From Kibdelosporangium banguiense (GTDB lineage: Bacteria; Actinomycetota; Actinomycetes; Mycobacteriales; Pseudonocardiaceae): DNA of 64,000 nt. The DNA lies in the NCBI RefSeq assembly GCF_017876405.1, contig NZ_JAGINW010000001.1, positions 3,795,203-3,859,202 on the forward strand, read 5' to 3'. The notes beneath the pieces were generated by a model. That model had not been told where the DNA came from. It worked only from the letters and a program-made list of their open reading frames with translations, and made no database searches. This document shows positions 45,078 through 54,923 of this stretch, in pieces (position 1 is the stretch's first letter; the number at the start of each line of letters is the position of its first letter). The position numbers and the translations under genes are program-made.

Positions 45078-45382
45078 CGGTACAACGACTGGAGTCGCCG
45101 GTCACGCCCTGTGCGATCCGATTCGCGACGATCTTGGCCGGGTACGGGCATCGCGGGCGTGACTTTTCGGCCGGCCGGGACCTGGCCAACCGAGTCCTTT
45201 GTGGAACGCGGGGTGGGATGGCCGGCTTCGCCCTGCTCGCACGACGAGAGTGCCCGGCGGGTCGCAGCACGTGTTCGCCTCGTCAGCGGAATAGGCCGAA
45301 TGGGGTAATCGAAAGACTGATATTTGTATCGAATGGCCCGTGCGTCGCTGTTTTCCGGTGGCGCGCGGGATATCTTTCCCGC

Positions 45383-46297
45383 ATGAGTGCAGCTGGGGGA
45401 GATGCGATCGTCGTCTCCGACATACGCAAGAGTTATGGGGACTTGCAGGCGGTCGCCGGTGTGTCGTTCACCGTGGCCGAGGGGGAGTTCTTCGGCATTC
45501 TGGGGCCGAACGGCGCCGGTAAGACGACTACTTTGGAGATCATCGAGGGATTGCGGGAGCCCGATTCGGGCACGGTCACGCTACTGGGTGAGAACCCTTG
45601 GCCACGCAAGGTGAAACTGCTGCCGAGAATCGGCGTCCAGCTCCAGGCGTCGGCATTTTTCGACAAGCTGACCGCACGTGAACAGCTGGAGACATTCGCG
45701 TCGCTGTACGGCGTCGGCACGAAGAGCATCGACGACATGCTTGAGATTGTGGGCCTGAGCGACAAGGCCAACACACGCGAGGACAAGCTGTCCGGCGGGC
45801 AGCGTCAGCGGCTGTCGATCGCGTGCGCGTTGGTGCACGATCCCGACATCGTGTTCCTCGACGAGCCGACCGCGGCCCTGGATCCGCAGGCCCGCCGCAA
45901 TCTCTGGGACGTGCTGCGGGAGATCAAGGCACGCGGCAAGACAATCGTGTACACCACGCACTATCTCGACGAAGCGGAGATTCTCTGCGACCGCGTCGCG
46001 ATCATGGACAAAGGCACCATTCTTGCGATGGACACGCCCGCAGCGCTGGTGCGTGGACTCGACGCGCCCGCGCACATCCTGCTGGAGCACGGTGTTCTGC
46101 CTGCCGACGAGGTCCGTGAGTTCGTCGGCGTCGACGAGGTGACAGACGACGGCGTGGTCCTGACGATCATCACCCGCAAGCCCGCGCCGGTTCTCGGTGC
46201 GCTGGCCGAGCGTGGCACTTTGGACGGACTGCAGGTGCGGACCGCCACCCTCGAAGACGTTTTCCTTGACCTGACCGGACGGGAGTACCGGGCGTGA
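45383..46297 (+). CDS. ABC transporter ATP-binding protein, drug/exporter type
   Basis: 304 residues of the CcmA/DrrA group. Walker A is LGPNGAGKTTTLEII, the Q-loop region IGVQLQASAFFDKL, the signature LSGGQRQRLSIACAL, and Walker B IVFLDEPTAALDPQ; the C-terminal extension ends RTATLEDVFLDLTGREY as in exporters. It pairs with the permease encoded next, whose GTG overlaps its stop codon. ATG 45383 is chosen by family length; no strong ribosome-binding site is seen and the frame stays open for 104 codons upstream. Confidence 0.92.
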   Translation: MSAAGGDAIVVSDIRKSYGDLQAVAGVSFTVAEGEFFGILGPNGAGKTTTLEIIEGLREPDSGTVTLLGENPWPRKVKLLPRIGVQLQASAFFDKLTAREQLETFASLYGVGTKSIDDMLEIVGLSDKANTREDKLSGGQRQRLSIACALVHDPDIVFLDEPTAALDPQARRNLWDVLREIKARGKTIVYTTHYLDEAEILCDRVAIMDKGTILAMDTPAALVRGLDAPAHILLEHGVLPADEVREFVGVDEVTDDGVVLTIITRKPAPVLGALAERGTLDGLQVRTATLEDVFLDLTGREYRA

Positions 46298-47337
46298 GCG
46301 CGTTCAAAAGCCTGTCAGGAGCGGGTATCAAGACATTCACGCGCGACAAGGCCGCGCTGTTCTTCACTTTCCTGTTCCCGTTGATGTTCCTGGTCGTGTT
46401 CGGCCTGCTGTTCCGGGACGCGGGCACGGACAAGATCAAGATCGGGCTGGCCGGTGACGGCCCGGTCGTCCAGGCGCTGCAGCAGCTGCCGGTCGTCGAG
46501 GTCACGAAGTTCGACACCGCCGACGCCGGGATCGCCAAGGTCAAGGACGGTGACCTGCCTGGCGTCGTGATCGAGAACGGCAACGACGTCCAGCTGCGGT
46601 TCGCCGTCAGCGACCAGACCCAGGCCGGGATCGTGCAGGGCCTGGTGTCCAGTGTGGTCGACAAGTCCAACATCGCCGCGACCGGGCAGCAGCCCAGATT
46701 CCAGTTCCAGGCCAGTCAGGTCGAGGACAACTCGCTCAACGCGATCCAGTACCTGACACCGGGAATCCTGTCCTGGGCGGTGGCCTCGGCCGGCGTCTTC
46801 GGCTCGGCGCTGACGTTCGTGGCCTGGCGCAAGAAGCAGGTGTTGCGACGCCTCTGGCTGGCGCCGGTGTCGCCGTTGACCGTGCTCGGTTCACGCATCA
46901 GCGTGACGCTGGGCGTCGCGGTCGTGCAGGCCGTCCTGTTCATCGGGATCGCCACGCTGCCTCTGTTCGGGCTGAAGCTGTCGGGCACGTGGGCGTTGTC
47001 GATTCCGGTCTTCCTGTTCGGCATGCTCGCGTTCTTCGCCATCGGCCTGCTGATCGGCTCGTTCGCCAAGACCGAGGAAGCGGCCAACGGCGCGGCGCAG
47101 ATCGTGATCCTGCCGATGGCCTTCCTGTCCGGCACGTTCTTCCCGATCGACCGGGCGCCGGGCTGGCTGCAGACCGTCTCGGAGATCTTCCCGTTGCGGC
47201 ACATGAACGACGGCATGCAGGACTTCCTGGTTCGCGGCAAGGGTGTGGAAGCCCTGCTGCTGCCGTGCGGAATCCTGCTGGCGTTCACCCTGGTGATCGG
47301 GTTCATCGCGACGCGGCTGTTCCGCTGGGACAGCTAG
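46294..47337 (+). CDS. ABC-2 type transporter permease
   Basis: 347 residues. One membrane segment near residue 25 (FFTFLFPLMFLVVFGLLF), an external loop of ~130 residues, then five segments from about residue 165; the ABC-2 signature region is AAQIVILPMAFLSGTFFPID. Together with the ATPase it would export an unidentified compound or lipid. GTG 46294 overlaps the ATPase stop (GTGA). Confidence 0.9.
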   Translation: MSAFKSLSGAGIKTFTRDKAALFFTFLFPLMFLVVFGLLFRDAGTDKIKIGLAGDGPVVQALQQLPVVEVTKFDTADAGIAKVKDGDLPGVVIENGNDVQLRFAVSDQTQAGIVQGLVSSVVDKSNIAATGQQPRFQFQASQVEDNSLNAIQYLTPGILSWAVASAGVFGSALTFVAWRKKQVLRRLWLAPVSPLTVLGSRISVTLGVAVVQAVLFIGIATLPLFGLKLSGTWALSIPVFLFGMLAFFAIGLLIGSFAKTEEAANGAAQIVILPMAFLSGTFFPIDRAPGWLQTVSEIFPLRHMNDGMQDFLVRGKGVEALLLPCGILLAFTLVIGFIATRLFRWDS

Positions 47338-47350
47338 ACGCCTGGACGTC

Positions 47351-47380
47351 GTCTCCCTGCGGCTGCTTTGGCAGGGAGAC
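47351..47380 (+). terminator. Terminator after the ABC-2 exporter genes
   Basis: Perfect 10-base arms GTCTCCCTGC (47351-47360) and GCAGGGAGAC (47371-47380), 10-base loop, 13 bases after the permease stop codon. Confidence 0.75.
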
Positions 47381-47463
47381 GCACGTCACAATCCAGTCCG
47401 GTCACATCCTGCCGAGTCATTTCGTCAACGAGGCGTACCGACGAAACGACAAGGGAGTGCACG

Positions 47464-47937
47464 ATGGAAGCCCGTTTGAACCTCTTCGGCAACGCGGTCG
47501 TTGGCAAGTTCCTCAAGCACATCATCGCGGCGGACAAGTCGATCTCCGGCTCGGGTCTGCCTGCCGCGACGCAGGAACTGGTGAAGCTGCGGGCCAGCCA
47601 GATCAACGGCTGTGGTTACTGCACCGACATGCATTCCAAGGACGCCCTGCATGCCGGCGAGACCACGACGCGCCTCAACCTCGTTGCGGCCTGGCGAGAA
47701 GCGACGGTGTTCACCGAGGCCGAGCGCGCCGCCCTGGAACTGGCCGAGCAGGGCACCCGCATCGCCGACGCGGCCGGTGGCGTCTCGGACGAGGTCTGGG
47801 CGAACGCCGCCAAGTACTACGACGAGGACCAGCTCGCCGCCCTGGTGTCGCTCGTCGCCCTGATCAACGCCTTCAACCGGGTGAACGTCATGGTCCAGCT
47901 GCCGGCCGGTGACTACAAGGTCGGCCAGTTCGACTAG
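47464..47937 (+). CDS. Carboxymuconolactone decarboxylase/AhpD-family protein
   Basis: 157 residues. The redox CxxC is in QINGCGYCTDMHSKDA, with the conserved His seven residues after the first Cys region, as in AhpD-like alkylhydroperoxidases. It likely reduces peroxides or acts as a thiol-disulfide protein. ATG 47464 follows AAGGGAG. The last four bases overlap the convergent SARP gene at a shared CTAG. Confidence 0.9.
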   Translation: MEARLNLFGNAVVGKFLKHIIAADKSISGSGLPAATQELVKLRASQINGCGYCTDMHSKDALHAGETTTRLNLVAAWREATVFTEAERAALELAEQGTRIADAAGGVSDEVWANAAKYYDEDQLAALVSLVALINAFNRVNVMVQLPAGDYKVGQFD

Positions 47938-50798
47938 TCCAGTTCTGCTTTGTCATCCAGGGCGTAGGTGACGGCGTCCACCATCCGCAGTGAGGCGCCC
48001 CGGTCGAAGGCGATCTCGAAGGCGAGATCGCCCAAGGCCTGCTTTGTCAGGGTTGTGCATTGCTGGTGCGTGGCGTTGAAATGCGCCGAGCCGAACAACT
48101 GTGCGCCCACGCGTGGCCAGATCTGGTGTGCGGCACCGAGAAGTGCCGCGGATCTGGCGGCGTCGCCGGTCATGACCGCGAGCAGTGCGAGCAGTTCGAT
48201 CGCGACCGCCACACCGAGCAGATCGTTGAAGGCGTGCTTGATCCGCAACGATTCGCGGGCCAGTTCGGTGGCGTACACGGGTTGCTCACGGCTGGCGGTG
48301 ATGAACGCCAGGACCCAGAAAGCGTAGGCCAGCGCCCATTGTTCCCCGTTGGCCAGGCAGATCGTGCGGGCGTCCAGGCACAGTGACTCGGCCCTGGCCA
48401 GGTCTCCTTCGAACGCGACCGTGATGGCCAGGGCCACTCGGGTCATGATCACGTTGCTGTCCGGGTCGCCGAGTTCGCGGTGCCGTTCGTGCGCCTCCGC
48501 CAGCAGGTGTGCGCCGGTCGTCAGGTCGCCGTCGAACACGCTGGCCGCGCCCAGCACGAAAGTGGCGTGCGCTTGTGACGTCTGGTCGGCGTCCGGCCGC
48601 ATCTGCGCCACCAGTTCCCTGGCTGTTGAGGTCTTTCCTTGCAGGGCTGCGACATAGCCGTTGACCCACAACGCTTTCGGACGAACCATCGAGGTCTGCT
48701 CGGTGGTGGACAGCGCCCAGTCCAGCCAGTGCTGGCCTTCGGCGAGCAGCCCGCTGCCGATCCAGTAGAACCACAACGCGCCTGCCAGCCGTAGCCCGGT
48801 CGTGGCCTCGCCCGGCTCGGTCATGCAGAACTCCAGTGCCGCACGGAGATTCGCGTGGTCAAGCCTGGTCCGGATGGACGTGTCGGTCTGCGCGGCGCTG
48901 AACCAGCGCTGTTCGCCCTGCTCAGCCAGGCCGAGATACCAGTCTCGGTGCCGGCCACGAAGCTGATGCTCTTCGTCGGCTTCGCGTAGTCGCTCGTGAC
49001 CGTACTGCCGAAGCGTCTCCAACAGGCGATATCTCGCCGCACCCGTGCCTTCGACACGCACCAGAACCGACTTGTCCACCAGGCCCGCGATGGCGTCGAG
49101 CATTGTGTCCGCCGGGGCGTCCTCGCCCGTGCAGATGTTCTCCACCGCGGGAAGATCGAAACTGCCTGCGAATACCGATATCCGGCGCCACAACAGGCGT
49201 TCGGCCGGCGAGCAGAGCTCGTAACTCCAGTCCACGGTCGCACGCAACGTCTGCTGCCTGGCCAGGACCATCCGCCCGCCCTCGGTGAGCAACCGGAACC
49301 GGTCGTCCAACCGCGCCAGCAACTCCTCGGGGGACAGCACCCGCAGTCGCCGGGCGGCGAGTTCCACTGCCAGTGGAATTCCTTCCAGACGTTGGCAGAG
49401 TGCGGTCACCGCGGCCCGATTGTCGCTGGTGAGGCGGAAACCTTCCGGTAGCGCCGCGTCCGCGCGTTCGACCAGCAATGTGACTGCGGGGGACTCATGT
49501 CCGTCGTTCTGCTCGTCGAGATCGGGGACAGGCAACGGGTTGACGATGACAACACGTTCGCCCTCGACGTGCAGAGCCTGGCGGCTTGTCACGAGCACAC
49601 GCAGACCAGGCGCCGCACGCAGGAGCGTTTCGACGAACACAGCACAGGATTCGACCAGGTGCTCGCAATTGTCGAGCACGAGCAGCGCTGCCCGCGTACG
49701 AAGGTGTTCCGCGAGGACCGTTGTCATGTCACGGCCGGACTGGTCGTGCACGTCGAGTACGTCGGCGACGGTGTGCGCGACCAGCGCGGGATCGTTCAGT
49801 GCGGCCAGTTCCACCAGCCACACGCCGTCGGGATACGACGGCTGGTTGCAGCGCGCCACGTGCAGCCCAAGCCGGGACTTCCCGACTCCGCCGACACCGA
49901 CCAGGTTGACCATCCGGCTTGTCGCGAGCAGCCAGGTGATCTCGGCCGTCTCGGTGTCCCGACTGACGAAACTCGTCACGTCGGCCGGCAGATTGCTGGT
50001 GACCGGACGTCTGACCAGGGTGTGGGTCTCGGCCGGGGCGAGGTCCGGATCGCCGGTCAGAATCGACGCCTCCAGCGCCTGCAATCGTTTGCCCGGTTCG
50101 ATTCCCAGCTGGTCGACCAGGATGGCGCGGGCCCGCTGGTAGGTGTTGAGCGCCTCGCCCTGCCGGCCGCCGCGGTAGAGCGCCAGCATCAGCAGTTCCC
50201 ATAATCGTTCGCGGAACGGATGCCGTTTGACCAGCGTCGAGAGTTCCGTCACCACCTCGGTGTGTTCGCCGAGCGACACCTGTGCGCTGAACAGGTTCTC
50301 CTGCAGGCCTATGTGGATGTCGCTCAGCCGGGCGGATTCCTGCTGTGCCCAGCTACTTCGGCGGCAGTCGCCGAGCGGTTCACCCCGCCACAACGTCTTT
50401 GCCCTGGTCAGGGTTCTCGCCGCGGTCGTGGTGTGGCCGGCTTCCAGTTCCTGCCTTCCTTGCAGGGCAAGGGATTCGAAACGGATCGCGTCGACGAGTT
50501 CCGGGCGGATGTCGAGCAGGTATCCCGGTGGCCGGGTGGCGATCAGGCCGTCCAGGCCGGCTTCGCGCAGATCCCGGCGCAACCGGGCGAGGTGGCTGTG
50601 CAGCGTTTTGATTGCTGTGATCGGAAAGGAATCACCCCACAGGGCCTCGATCAGCGCGTAGGCAGGCACCGTCTCACCGGGATGTGCCGCCAGCCTGGCC
50701 ACCAGCGTGCGGTGACCGGCGCCGTGCACTGGAACCGTTCCCAGTGAGCCGGTAACTTCCAACGAGCCCAGTAGGCGAACATTCACGTCGTCCCGCAT
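47934..50798 (-). CDS. SARP/AfsR-type transcriptional regulator with NB-ARC and TPR-like region
   Basis: 954 residues. Residues 1-95 are an OmpR-like winged helix (VRLLGSLEVTGSLGTVPV, ALIEALWGD), 100-245 a bacterial transcriptional activation domain (GEALNTYQRARAILVDQLG), then an NB-ARC ATPase with Walker A VGVGGVGKSRLGLH and LLVLDNCEHL, and a C-terminal helical TPR-like half. These are large pathway or global activators of secondary metabolism. ATG 50798 follows AGGAAGATC. It is divergent from the P450, and the shared region contains repeated GTGAC heptamers. Confidence 0.92.
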   Translation of the reverse strand: MRDDVNVRLLGSLEVTGSLGTVPVHGAGHRTLVARLAAHPGETVPAYALIEALWGDSFPITAIKTLHSHLARLRRDLREAGLDGLIATRPPGYLLDIRPELVDAIRFESLALQGRQELEAGHTTTAARTLTRAKTLWRGEPLGDCRRSSWAQQESARLSDIHIGLQENLFSAQVSLGEHTEVVTELSTLVKRHPFRERLWELLMLALYRGGRQGEALNTYQRARAILVDQLGIEPGKRLQALEASILTGDPDLAPAETHTLVRRPVTSNLPADVTSFVSRDTETAEITWLLATSRMVNLVGVGGVGKSRLGLHVARCNQPSYPDGVWLVELAALNDPALVAHTVADVLDVHDQSGRDMTTVLAEHLRTRAALLVLDNCEHLVESCAVFVETLLRAAPGLRVLVTSRQALHVEGERVVIVNPLPVPDLDEQNDGHESPAVTLLVERADAALPEGFRLTSDNRAAVTALCQRLEGIPLAVELAARRLRVLSPEELLARLDDRFRLLTEGGRMVLARQQTLRATVDWSYELCSPAERLLWRRISVFAGSFDLPAVENICTGEDAPADTMLDAIAGLVDKSVLVRVEGTGAARYRLLETLRQYGHERLREADEEHQLRGRHRDWYLGLAEQGEQRWFSAAQTDTSIRTRLDHANLRAALEFCMTEPGEATTGLRLAGALWFYWIGSGLLAEGQHWLDWALSTTEQTSMVRPKALWVNGYVAALQGKTSTARELVAQMRPDADQTSQAHATFVLGAASVFDGDLTTGAHLLAEAHERHRELGDPDSNVIMTRVALAITVAFEGDLARAESLCLDARTICLANGEQWALAYAFWVLAFITASREQPVYATELARESLRIKHAFNDLLGVAVAIELLALLAVMTGDAARSAALLGAAHQIWPRVGAQLFGSAHFNATHQQCTTLTKQALGDLAFEIAFDRGASLRMVDAVTYALDDKAELD

Positions 50799-50830
50799 GT
50801 GATCTTCCTGCTGGCTGAAAGTGGAAGCCT

Positions 50831-50902
50831 TGTGACACAACCATTCGCTCTGTGACGGCCGCTAGGGCCGAACAAGTGACGCGGCTCCACGTTCGAGTGA
50901 CG
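50831..50902 (+). promoter_or_regulatory. Four GTGAC-type direct repeats, candidate SARP binding site
   Basis: TGTGACA (50831), TGTGACG (50851), AGTGACG (50875) and AGTGACG (50896), start-to-start spacing 20, 24 and 21 bases. SARP regulators bind heptamer direct repeats at one or two helical turns. The repeats lie between the SARP and P450 start codons. Confidence 0.45.
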
Positions 50903-51004
50903 CTGATGGGTTCGGGAACCACCGAACTACGCAACCCGGATGCAACCGCCGTACAGCAGGCCCTTGGTTGCCTGGTATACCCATCGACCACTCGAGAGGC
51001 GAAC

Positions 51005-52240
51005 ATGGACGACTTCGGCAAGCTGTTCGACAACGATCCGGCCTTCATTCGCAATCCGTTCCCGGCCTACGCGCGGATGCGTGACGCGGCACCGGTGTGG
51101 TACGAATCGTCGAGCGGCGTGTACGTGGTCTCCAGATACACCGAGCAGCGTGAGATCCTCGACGACCCGGACACCTTCTCGTCGCGGTACATGGCCGGTC
51201 CCAGTGCCATCGAGCAGTTGACATCGTTGGCGTCGCAACTGAACACCGAACTGCTCGGCCTGTTGTCGTCGGTGAACACGATGGACGGCGCGCGGCACGC
51301 CCGACTGAGACGCTTGGCCGCCAAGGCCTTCAACCCCGCCGCAGTGCACGCACTCGAACCGTTCATCACCACCCGGTGCGCGGAGCTGGTCAATCGCATC
51401 CAAGCCGGCCAGCCGGTCGAGTTCGTCCGGGAGTTCGCGGCGCCGCTCGCAGTGGAGGTCATCGCCGAAGCCCTGGGAGTACAGGGTTCCGACTACGCGT
51501 TCTTTCGCTGGTGCACCCGTTGCGTGACCGAGGTGACCAGCGGCCGTGAGATCAGCGCGGAGGTGTTCACCGAGTACGTGACCGGAATGGCCGACTTCAG
51601 TGTGTTCTTCCGGCGCAGGTTCGAGGAGCTTAGGCAGAAGCCGGACGGCAGCCCGCTGGCCCGCATGGTCGCGGCCGGCGACGACGGGCAGTCGCTGTCG
51701 GACGAGGAACTGCTCGGCCTCTGCCTGACCATCGTGGTGGCCGGGACCGAGTCCACGACGAACCTGCTGACCAACGTCATGCTGAGGCTGGCTGTCGACC
51801 CGGACCTGCTGGCGGTCTGTCAGATGTGCCCGCCCACGGTCTCCGTCGCGGTCGAGGAACTCATCCGGCTGGAGTCGCCGTTCCAGGGCTTCTTCCGGAC
51901 CGCGTTGGTGGACACGAAGGTCGGCAAGGTCGATGTGCCCGCGGGCGCGCACTTGTTGCTGCTGTTCGGTTCCGGCAACCGGGACGAAGCGGTCTTCTGC
52001 GAACCCGACACACTTCGGTTACGGCGGTTGCCGGAACACCAGCACCTGGGTTTCGGCCATGGCGTGCACTTCTGCCTCGGCGCGATGCTGGCCCGCGCCG
52101 AAGTCAGGATCGCGATCGAGACGATCATCCAGCGATTCGCCGCGGTCACGCTGGACCGGCCGGCCGACGAGATCAAGTACCGAAACCACTTGATCAGCCG
52201 CGGCCCCCTGGAGCTGCCGCTGCGATTCGCCGCGGTCTGA
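51005..52240 (+). CDS. Cytochrome P450
   Basis: 411 residues, soluble bacterial class I P450. I-helix VVAGTESTTN, the ExxR motif VEELIRLES, and the heme loop LGFGHGVHFCLGAML with ligand Cys357. It needs a separate ferredoxin and reductase, neither of which is adjacent. The I-helix has Glu where many have Asp before the Thr pair. ATG 51005 follows GAGAGGCG. No biosynthetic cluster surrounds it; the divergent SARP gene may control it. Confidence 0.93.
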   Translation: MDDFGKLFDNDPAFIRNPFPAYARMRDAAPVWYESSSGVYVVSRYTEQREILDDPDTFSSRYMAGPSAIEQLTSLASQLNTELLGLLSSVNTMDGARHARLRRLAAKAFNPAAVHALEPFITTRCAELVNRIQAGQPVEFVREFAAPLAVEVIAEALGVQGSDYAFFRWCTRCVTEVTSGREISAEVFTEYVTGMADFSVFFRRRFEELRQKPDGSPLARMVAAGDDGQSLSDEELLGLCLTIVVAGTESTTNLLTNVMLRLAVDPDLLAVCQMCPPTVSVAVEELIRLESPFQGFFRTALVDTKVGKVDVPAGAHLLLLFGSGNRDEAVFCEPDTLRLRRLPEHQHLGFGHGVHFCLGAMLARAEVRIAIETIIQRFAAVTLDRPADEIKYRNHLISRGPLELPLRFAAV

Positions 52241-52341
52241 GAGTTCCCTGATCTCGTCCGGGTTCGTGACGAAATGCCGGCCTTCCCCTCGCCGCCGGGT
52301 CTTGTTTAGAGTGTGCTTCCCTTTTGCCCGGAGAGCCGAGG

Positions 52342-52842
52342 ATGCGGACTTCACTCGATCAGCAGGACACCCAGGATCTGGCGCTGCCGCCGGTATTCGT
52401 CGACCCGAGTGGCCGGCGCCGCCGAATCGTGCGATACGTCGCGTTGGGCGCATGCGCGCTTTTCGTGTGCTACCTGATCGCGTTCATCGCCGCGCTGCTC
52501 GGTGCCCCAATCCCTCGATCAGGGCTGATCCCGCTGCCGGCCGCGCCCGTGCAGCCGACCCAGTGGCAGGACCCCGTGCAGAACGGAACTCCGCCAGGTC
52601 CGCCCGCCTCGAACGGCCCTGCGGCGGGCACGTCCGAGCGTGCTGAGCCGTCGCGGGACCGCGGCGGACCACAGACGGGCGGACCTGCGGTTTCCGCGAC
52701 AGCAGGGTCACCGGAAACCGCAACTGTGACGCCGGCGGCCGGTTCGGCGCTGACACCGGAAAGGCCCAATTCCAACGCGGCAACGGCGCCGCCGGGCCTC
52801 ACCAAACACAGCGAATCGAATCCCGGCAGAAATGGCAGGTAG
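52342..52842 (+). CDS. Small membrane protein with Pro/Ala-rich extracellular tail
   Basis: 166 residues: ~35 cytoplasmic residues, one membrane segment (YVALGACALFVCYLIAFIAALL), then a disordered Pro/Gly/Thr-rich region. The stop TAG overlaps the next GTG by one base (TAGTG), so translation is coupled to the deacetylase/glycosyltransferase. The arrangement recalls the streptomycete matA-matB pair, where the small partner assists glycan synthesis; this is an inference. ATG 52342 follows GGAGAGCCGAGG. Confidence 0.75.
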   Translation: MRTSLDQQDTQDLALPPVFVDPSGRRRRIVRYVALGACALFVCYLIAFIAALLGAPIPRSGLIPLPAAPVQPTQWQDPVQNGTPPGPPASNGPAAGTSERAEPSRDRGGPQTGGPAVSATAGSPETATVTPAAGSALTPERPNSNAATAPPGLTKHSESNPGRNGR

Positions 52843-54923
52843 TGAGTAGACCCGCTCCTCGTGCGCACTGGCTGCTGCTGGCGTCGTCACTCGCCGTCGT
52901 CATCGCTTTGCTCGCGTTGAACGCCCTGGTACTGGGCGACTTCAACGCGGACGAGAACGTGCCACCTGGCACGGCGAACACAGTGCCCGATGAGATCCGG
53001 GACGGCGGCGCGGTCATCGACGACCGGACCGCCACGCCAGTCGCGTTGCGTCCGAAGGACCGGACCGTGGCGCTGACGTTCGACGACGGCCCTGATCCAC
53101 AGTGGACTCCGCAGGTGCTCGCGGTGCTGGCGCGGCACAACGTGAAAGCCACGTTCTTCGTCACAGGCACGCACGCGGCCGAGCATCCCGGCCTGATCAG
53201 GGACATCCTCGACCAGGGCCATGAGATCGGCAACCACACGGCCACCCACACGGATGTCCGCGGCGCCGGCGATGCCCGGACCAACCTGGAGCTACGGCTG
53301 ACCGACGTCGCGCTGGCAGGTGCGGCCGATGTCCAGACCTCGCTGTTCCGGCCGCCGTATTCGGCGACGCCGGACTCGGTCGACGACCTGGCCTGGCAGG
53401 CGTATACGGCCATCGGAGCCGAGGGCCGGCTCGTCGTGCTGTCCGACTTGGACTCCCGAGACTGGGAACGGCCCGGTACCGCCGAGATCGTCAAGAACTC
53501 CACACCCCGGGACGAGCGCGGTGCCGTGGTGCTCATGCACGACGCGGGTGGCGACCGGTCGCAAACCGTTGCCGCCCTGGACCAGTTGATTCTGGCATTG
53601 CGCGCGGACGGGCGCACAGTCGGTACGGTCAGCGAGACCGTCGGGATGACGGAGGTGAACTCCTCAGCGGGGACTGTCGCGCGAATCGGCGGATGGCTGC
53701 TGGTGGCCGCGGCCTGGGCAAGCGAGGTCCTTTCCGGCTTCATGGCCGTGGTGCTTGTCGTAGCCGCTGCTCTGGCGGCGTTGCGGACCCTGCTCGTCCT
53801 CGTCACCACCCGAATGCACGTGCGGCGCAGCAAGTTCCGCAACCTGTTGGGGACCAGCAAGCCGGTGACGGTCATCATCCCGGCGTACAACGAGAAAGCA
53901 GGGATCGAGGCGACCGTGCGGTCAGCCTTGGACTCCACCCATCCGGTGACAGTGATCGTTGTGGACGACGGCTCGACTGATGGCACCGCGGACATCATCG
54001 AACGGCTGCGCCTGCGGCGAGTCCGTGTGATCCGGCAACGCAACGCGGGCAAGGCGGCCGCGTTGAACGCCGGCCTGGCCGCCGCACGCACGGAGTTCGT
54101 GGTGATGGTCGACGGCGACACACTGATCGAACCGGACACGGTGGGCGAATTGGTGAAGCACTTCGCCGACGAGACCGTCGGTGCCGTGTCCGGCAACGCG
54201 AAGGTGGGCAATCGTAGCGGCTTGCTGGGCAAATGGCAGCACATCGAGTACGTGATCGGCTTCAACCTCGACCGCCGGATGTACGACATCCTGGAATGCA
54301 TGCCGACTGTTCCCGGTGCGGTCGGCGCGTTTCGCCGATCGGCCGTGCTCGGCCTGGGTGGCGTGCCGCTGGACACTCTTGCCGAGGACACGGATCTGAC
54401 GATGGCGCTGGAGCGGGGCGGTTGGCGCGTGGTCTACGAGCAGGGCGCGCGTGTGTGGACCGAGGCCCCAGCGTCCCTCGGACAGCTCTGGAAGCAGCGC
54501 TATCGCTGGTGCTATGGCACTTTGCAGGCGGTCTGGAAGCACTGGCGCGCGGTGTTCAGCCGTGGCGCCGCGGGCCGGCTAGGGCGGCGCGGCATTCCGT
54601 ATCTGCTGCTGTTCCAGGTGGTGCTGCCACTGGCCGCGCCGTTCGTCGACGTCGCCGCGATCTTCGGCGTGCTGGCCGGCGGCTGGTGGAGCGCGTTCGC
54701 GTTCTGGCTGGCGTTCCAGTTGATGCAGGTCATACCGGGTATCGTGGCGTTCCGGCTGGACGACGAACCGCTCGCGCCGCTGCTCGCGTTGCCGCTGCAG
54801 CAGTTCGTCTACCGGCAGCTGATGTACCTGGTGGTTGTGCAGTCGGTGATGACCGCGGTGGCCGGTGCCCGCCTGCCGTGGCAGAAGCTGGATCGGATCG
54901 GGCTGGCACCGGCCGCTCGTTAG
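52842..54923 (+). CDS. Bifunctional polysaccharide deacetylase / family 2 glycosyltransferase
   Basis: 693 residues. After one membrane segment, residues 65-265 form a NodB deacetylase: LTFDDGPDP (metal Asp), EIGNHTATHTD (His pair), SLFRPPYSA and VVLMHDAGG. A second membrane region precedes a GT2 domain (~340-590): VTVIIPAYNE, VVDDGSTDGT, VMVDGDT, LAEDTDLTM and QRYRW (the QxxRW motif), then more membrane segments. It should polymerise a glycan such as poly-N-acetylglucosamine and partly deacetylate it outside, as MatB does in Streptomyces hyphal adhesion. Confidence 0.92.
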   Translation: MSRPAPRAHWLLLASSLAVVIALLALNALVLGDFNADENVPPGTANTVPDEIRDGGAVIDDRTATPVALRPKDRTVALTFDDGPDPQWTPQVLAVLARHNVKATFFVTGTHAAEHPGLIRDILDQGHEIGNHTATHTDVRGAGDARTNLELRLTDVALAGAADVQTSLFRPPYSATPDSVDDLAWQAYTAIGAEGRLVVLSDLDSRDWERPGTAEIVKNSTPRDERGAVVLMHDAGGDRSQTVAALDQLILALRADGRTVGTVSETVGMTEVNSSAGTVARIGGWLLVAAAWASEVLSGFMAVVLVVAAALAALRTLLVLVTTRMHVRRSKFRNLLGTSKPVTVIIPAYNEKAGIEATVRSALDSTHPVTVIVVDDGSTDGTADIIERLRLRRVRVIRQRNAGKAAALNAGLAAARTEFVVMVDGDTLIEPDTVGELVKHFADETVGAVSGNAKVGNRSGLLGKWQHIEYVIGFNLDRRMYDILECMPTVPGAVGAFRRSAVLGLGGVPLDTLAEDTDLTMALERGGWRVVYEQGARVWTEAPASLGQLWKQRYRWCYGTLQAVWKHWRAVFSRGAAGRLGRRGIPYLLLFQVVLPLAAPFVDVAAIFGVLAGGWWSAFAFWLAFQLMQVIPGIVAFRLDDEPLAPLLALPLQQFVYRQLMYLVVVQSVMTAVAGARLPWQKLDRIGLAPAAR

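Noticed and set aside
50852..51004. Upstream extension of the P450 reading frame
   Set aside because: The frame is open, but the 51 extra residues are not P450-like and ATG 51005 has a ribosome-binding site and the normal MDDFGKLF-type start.
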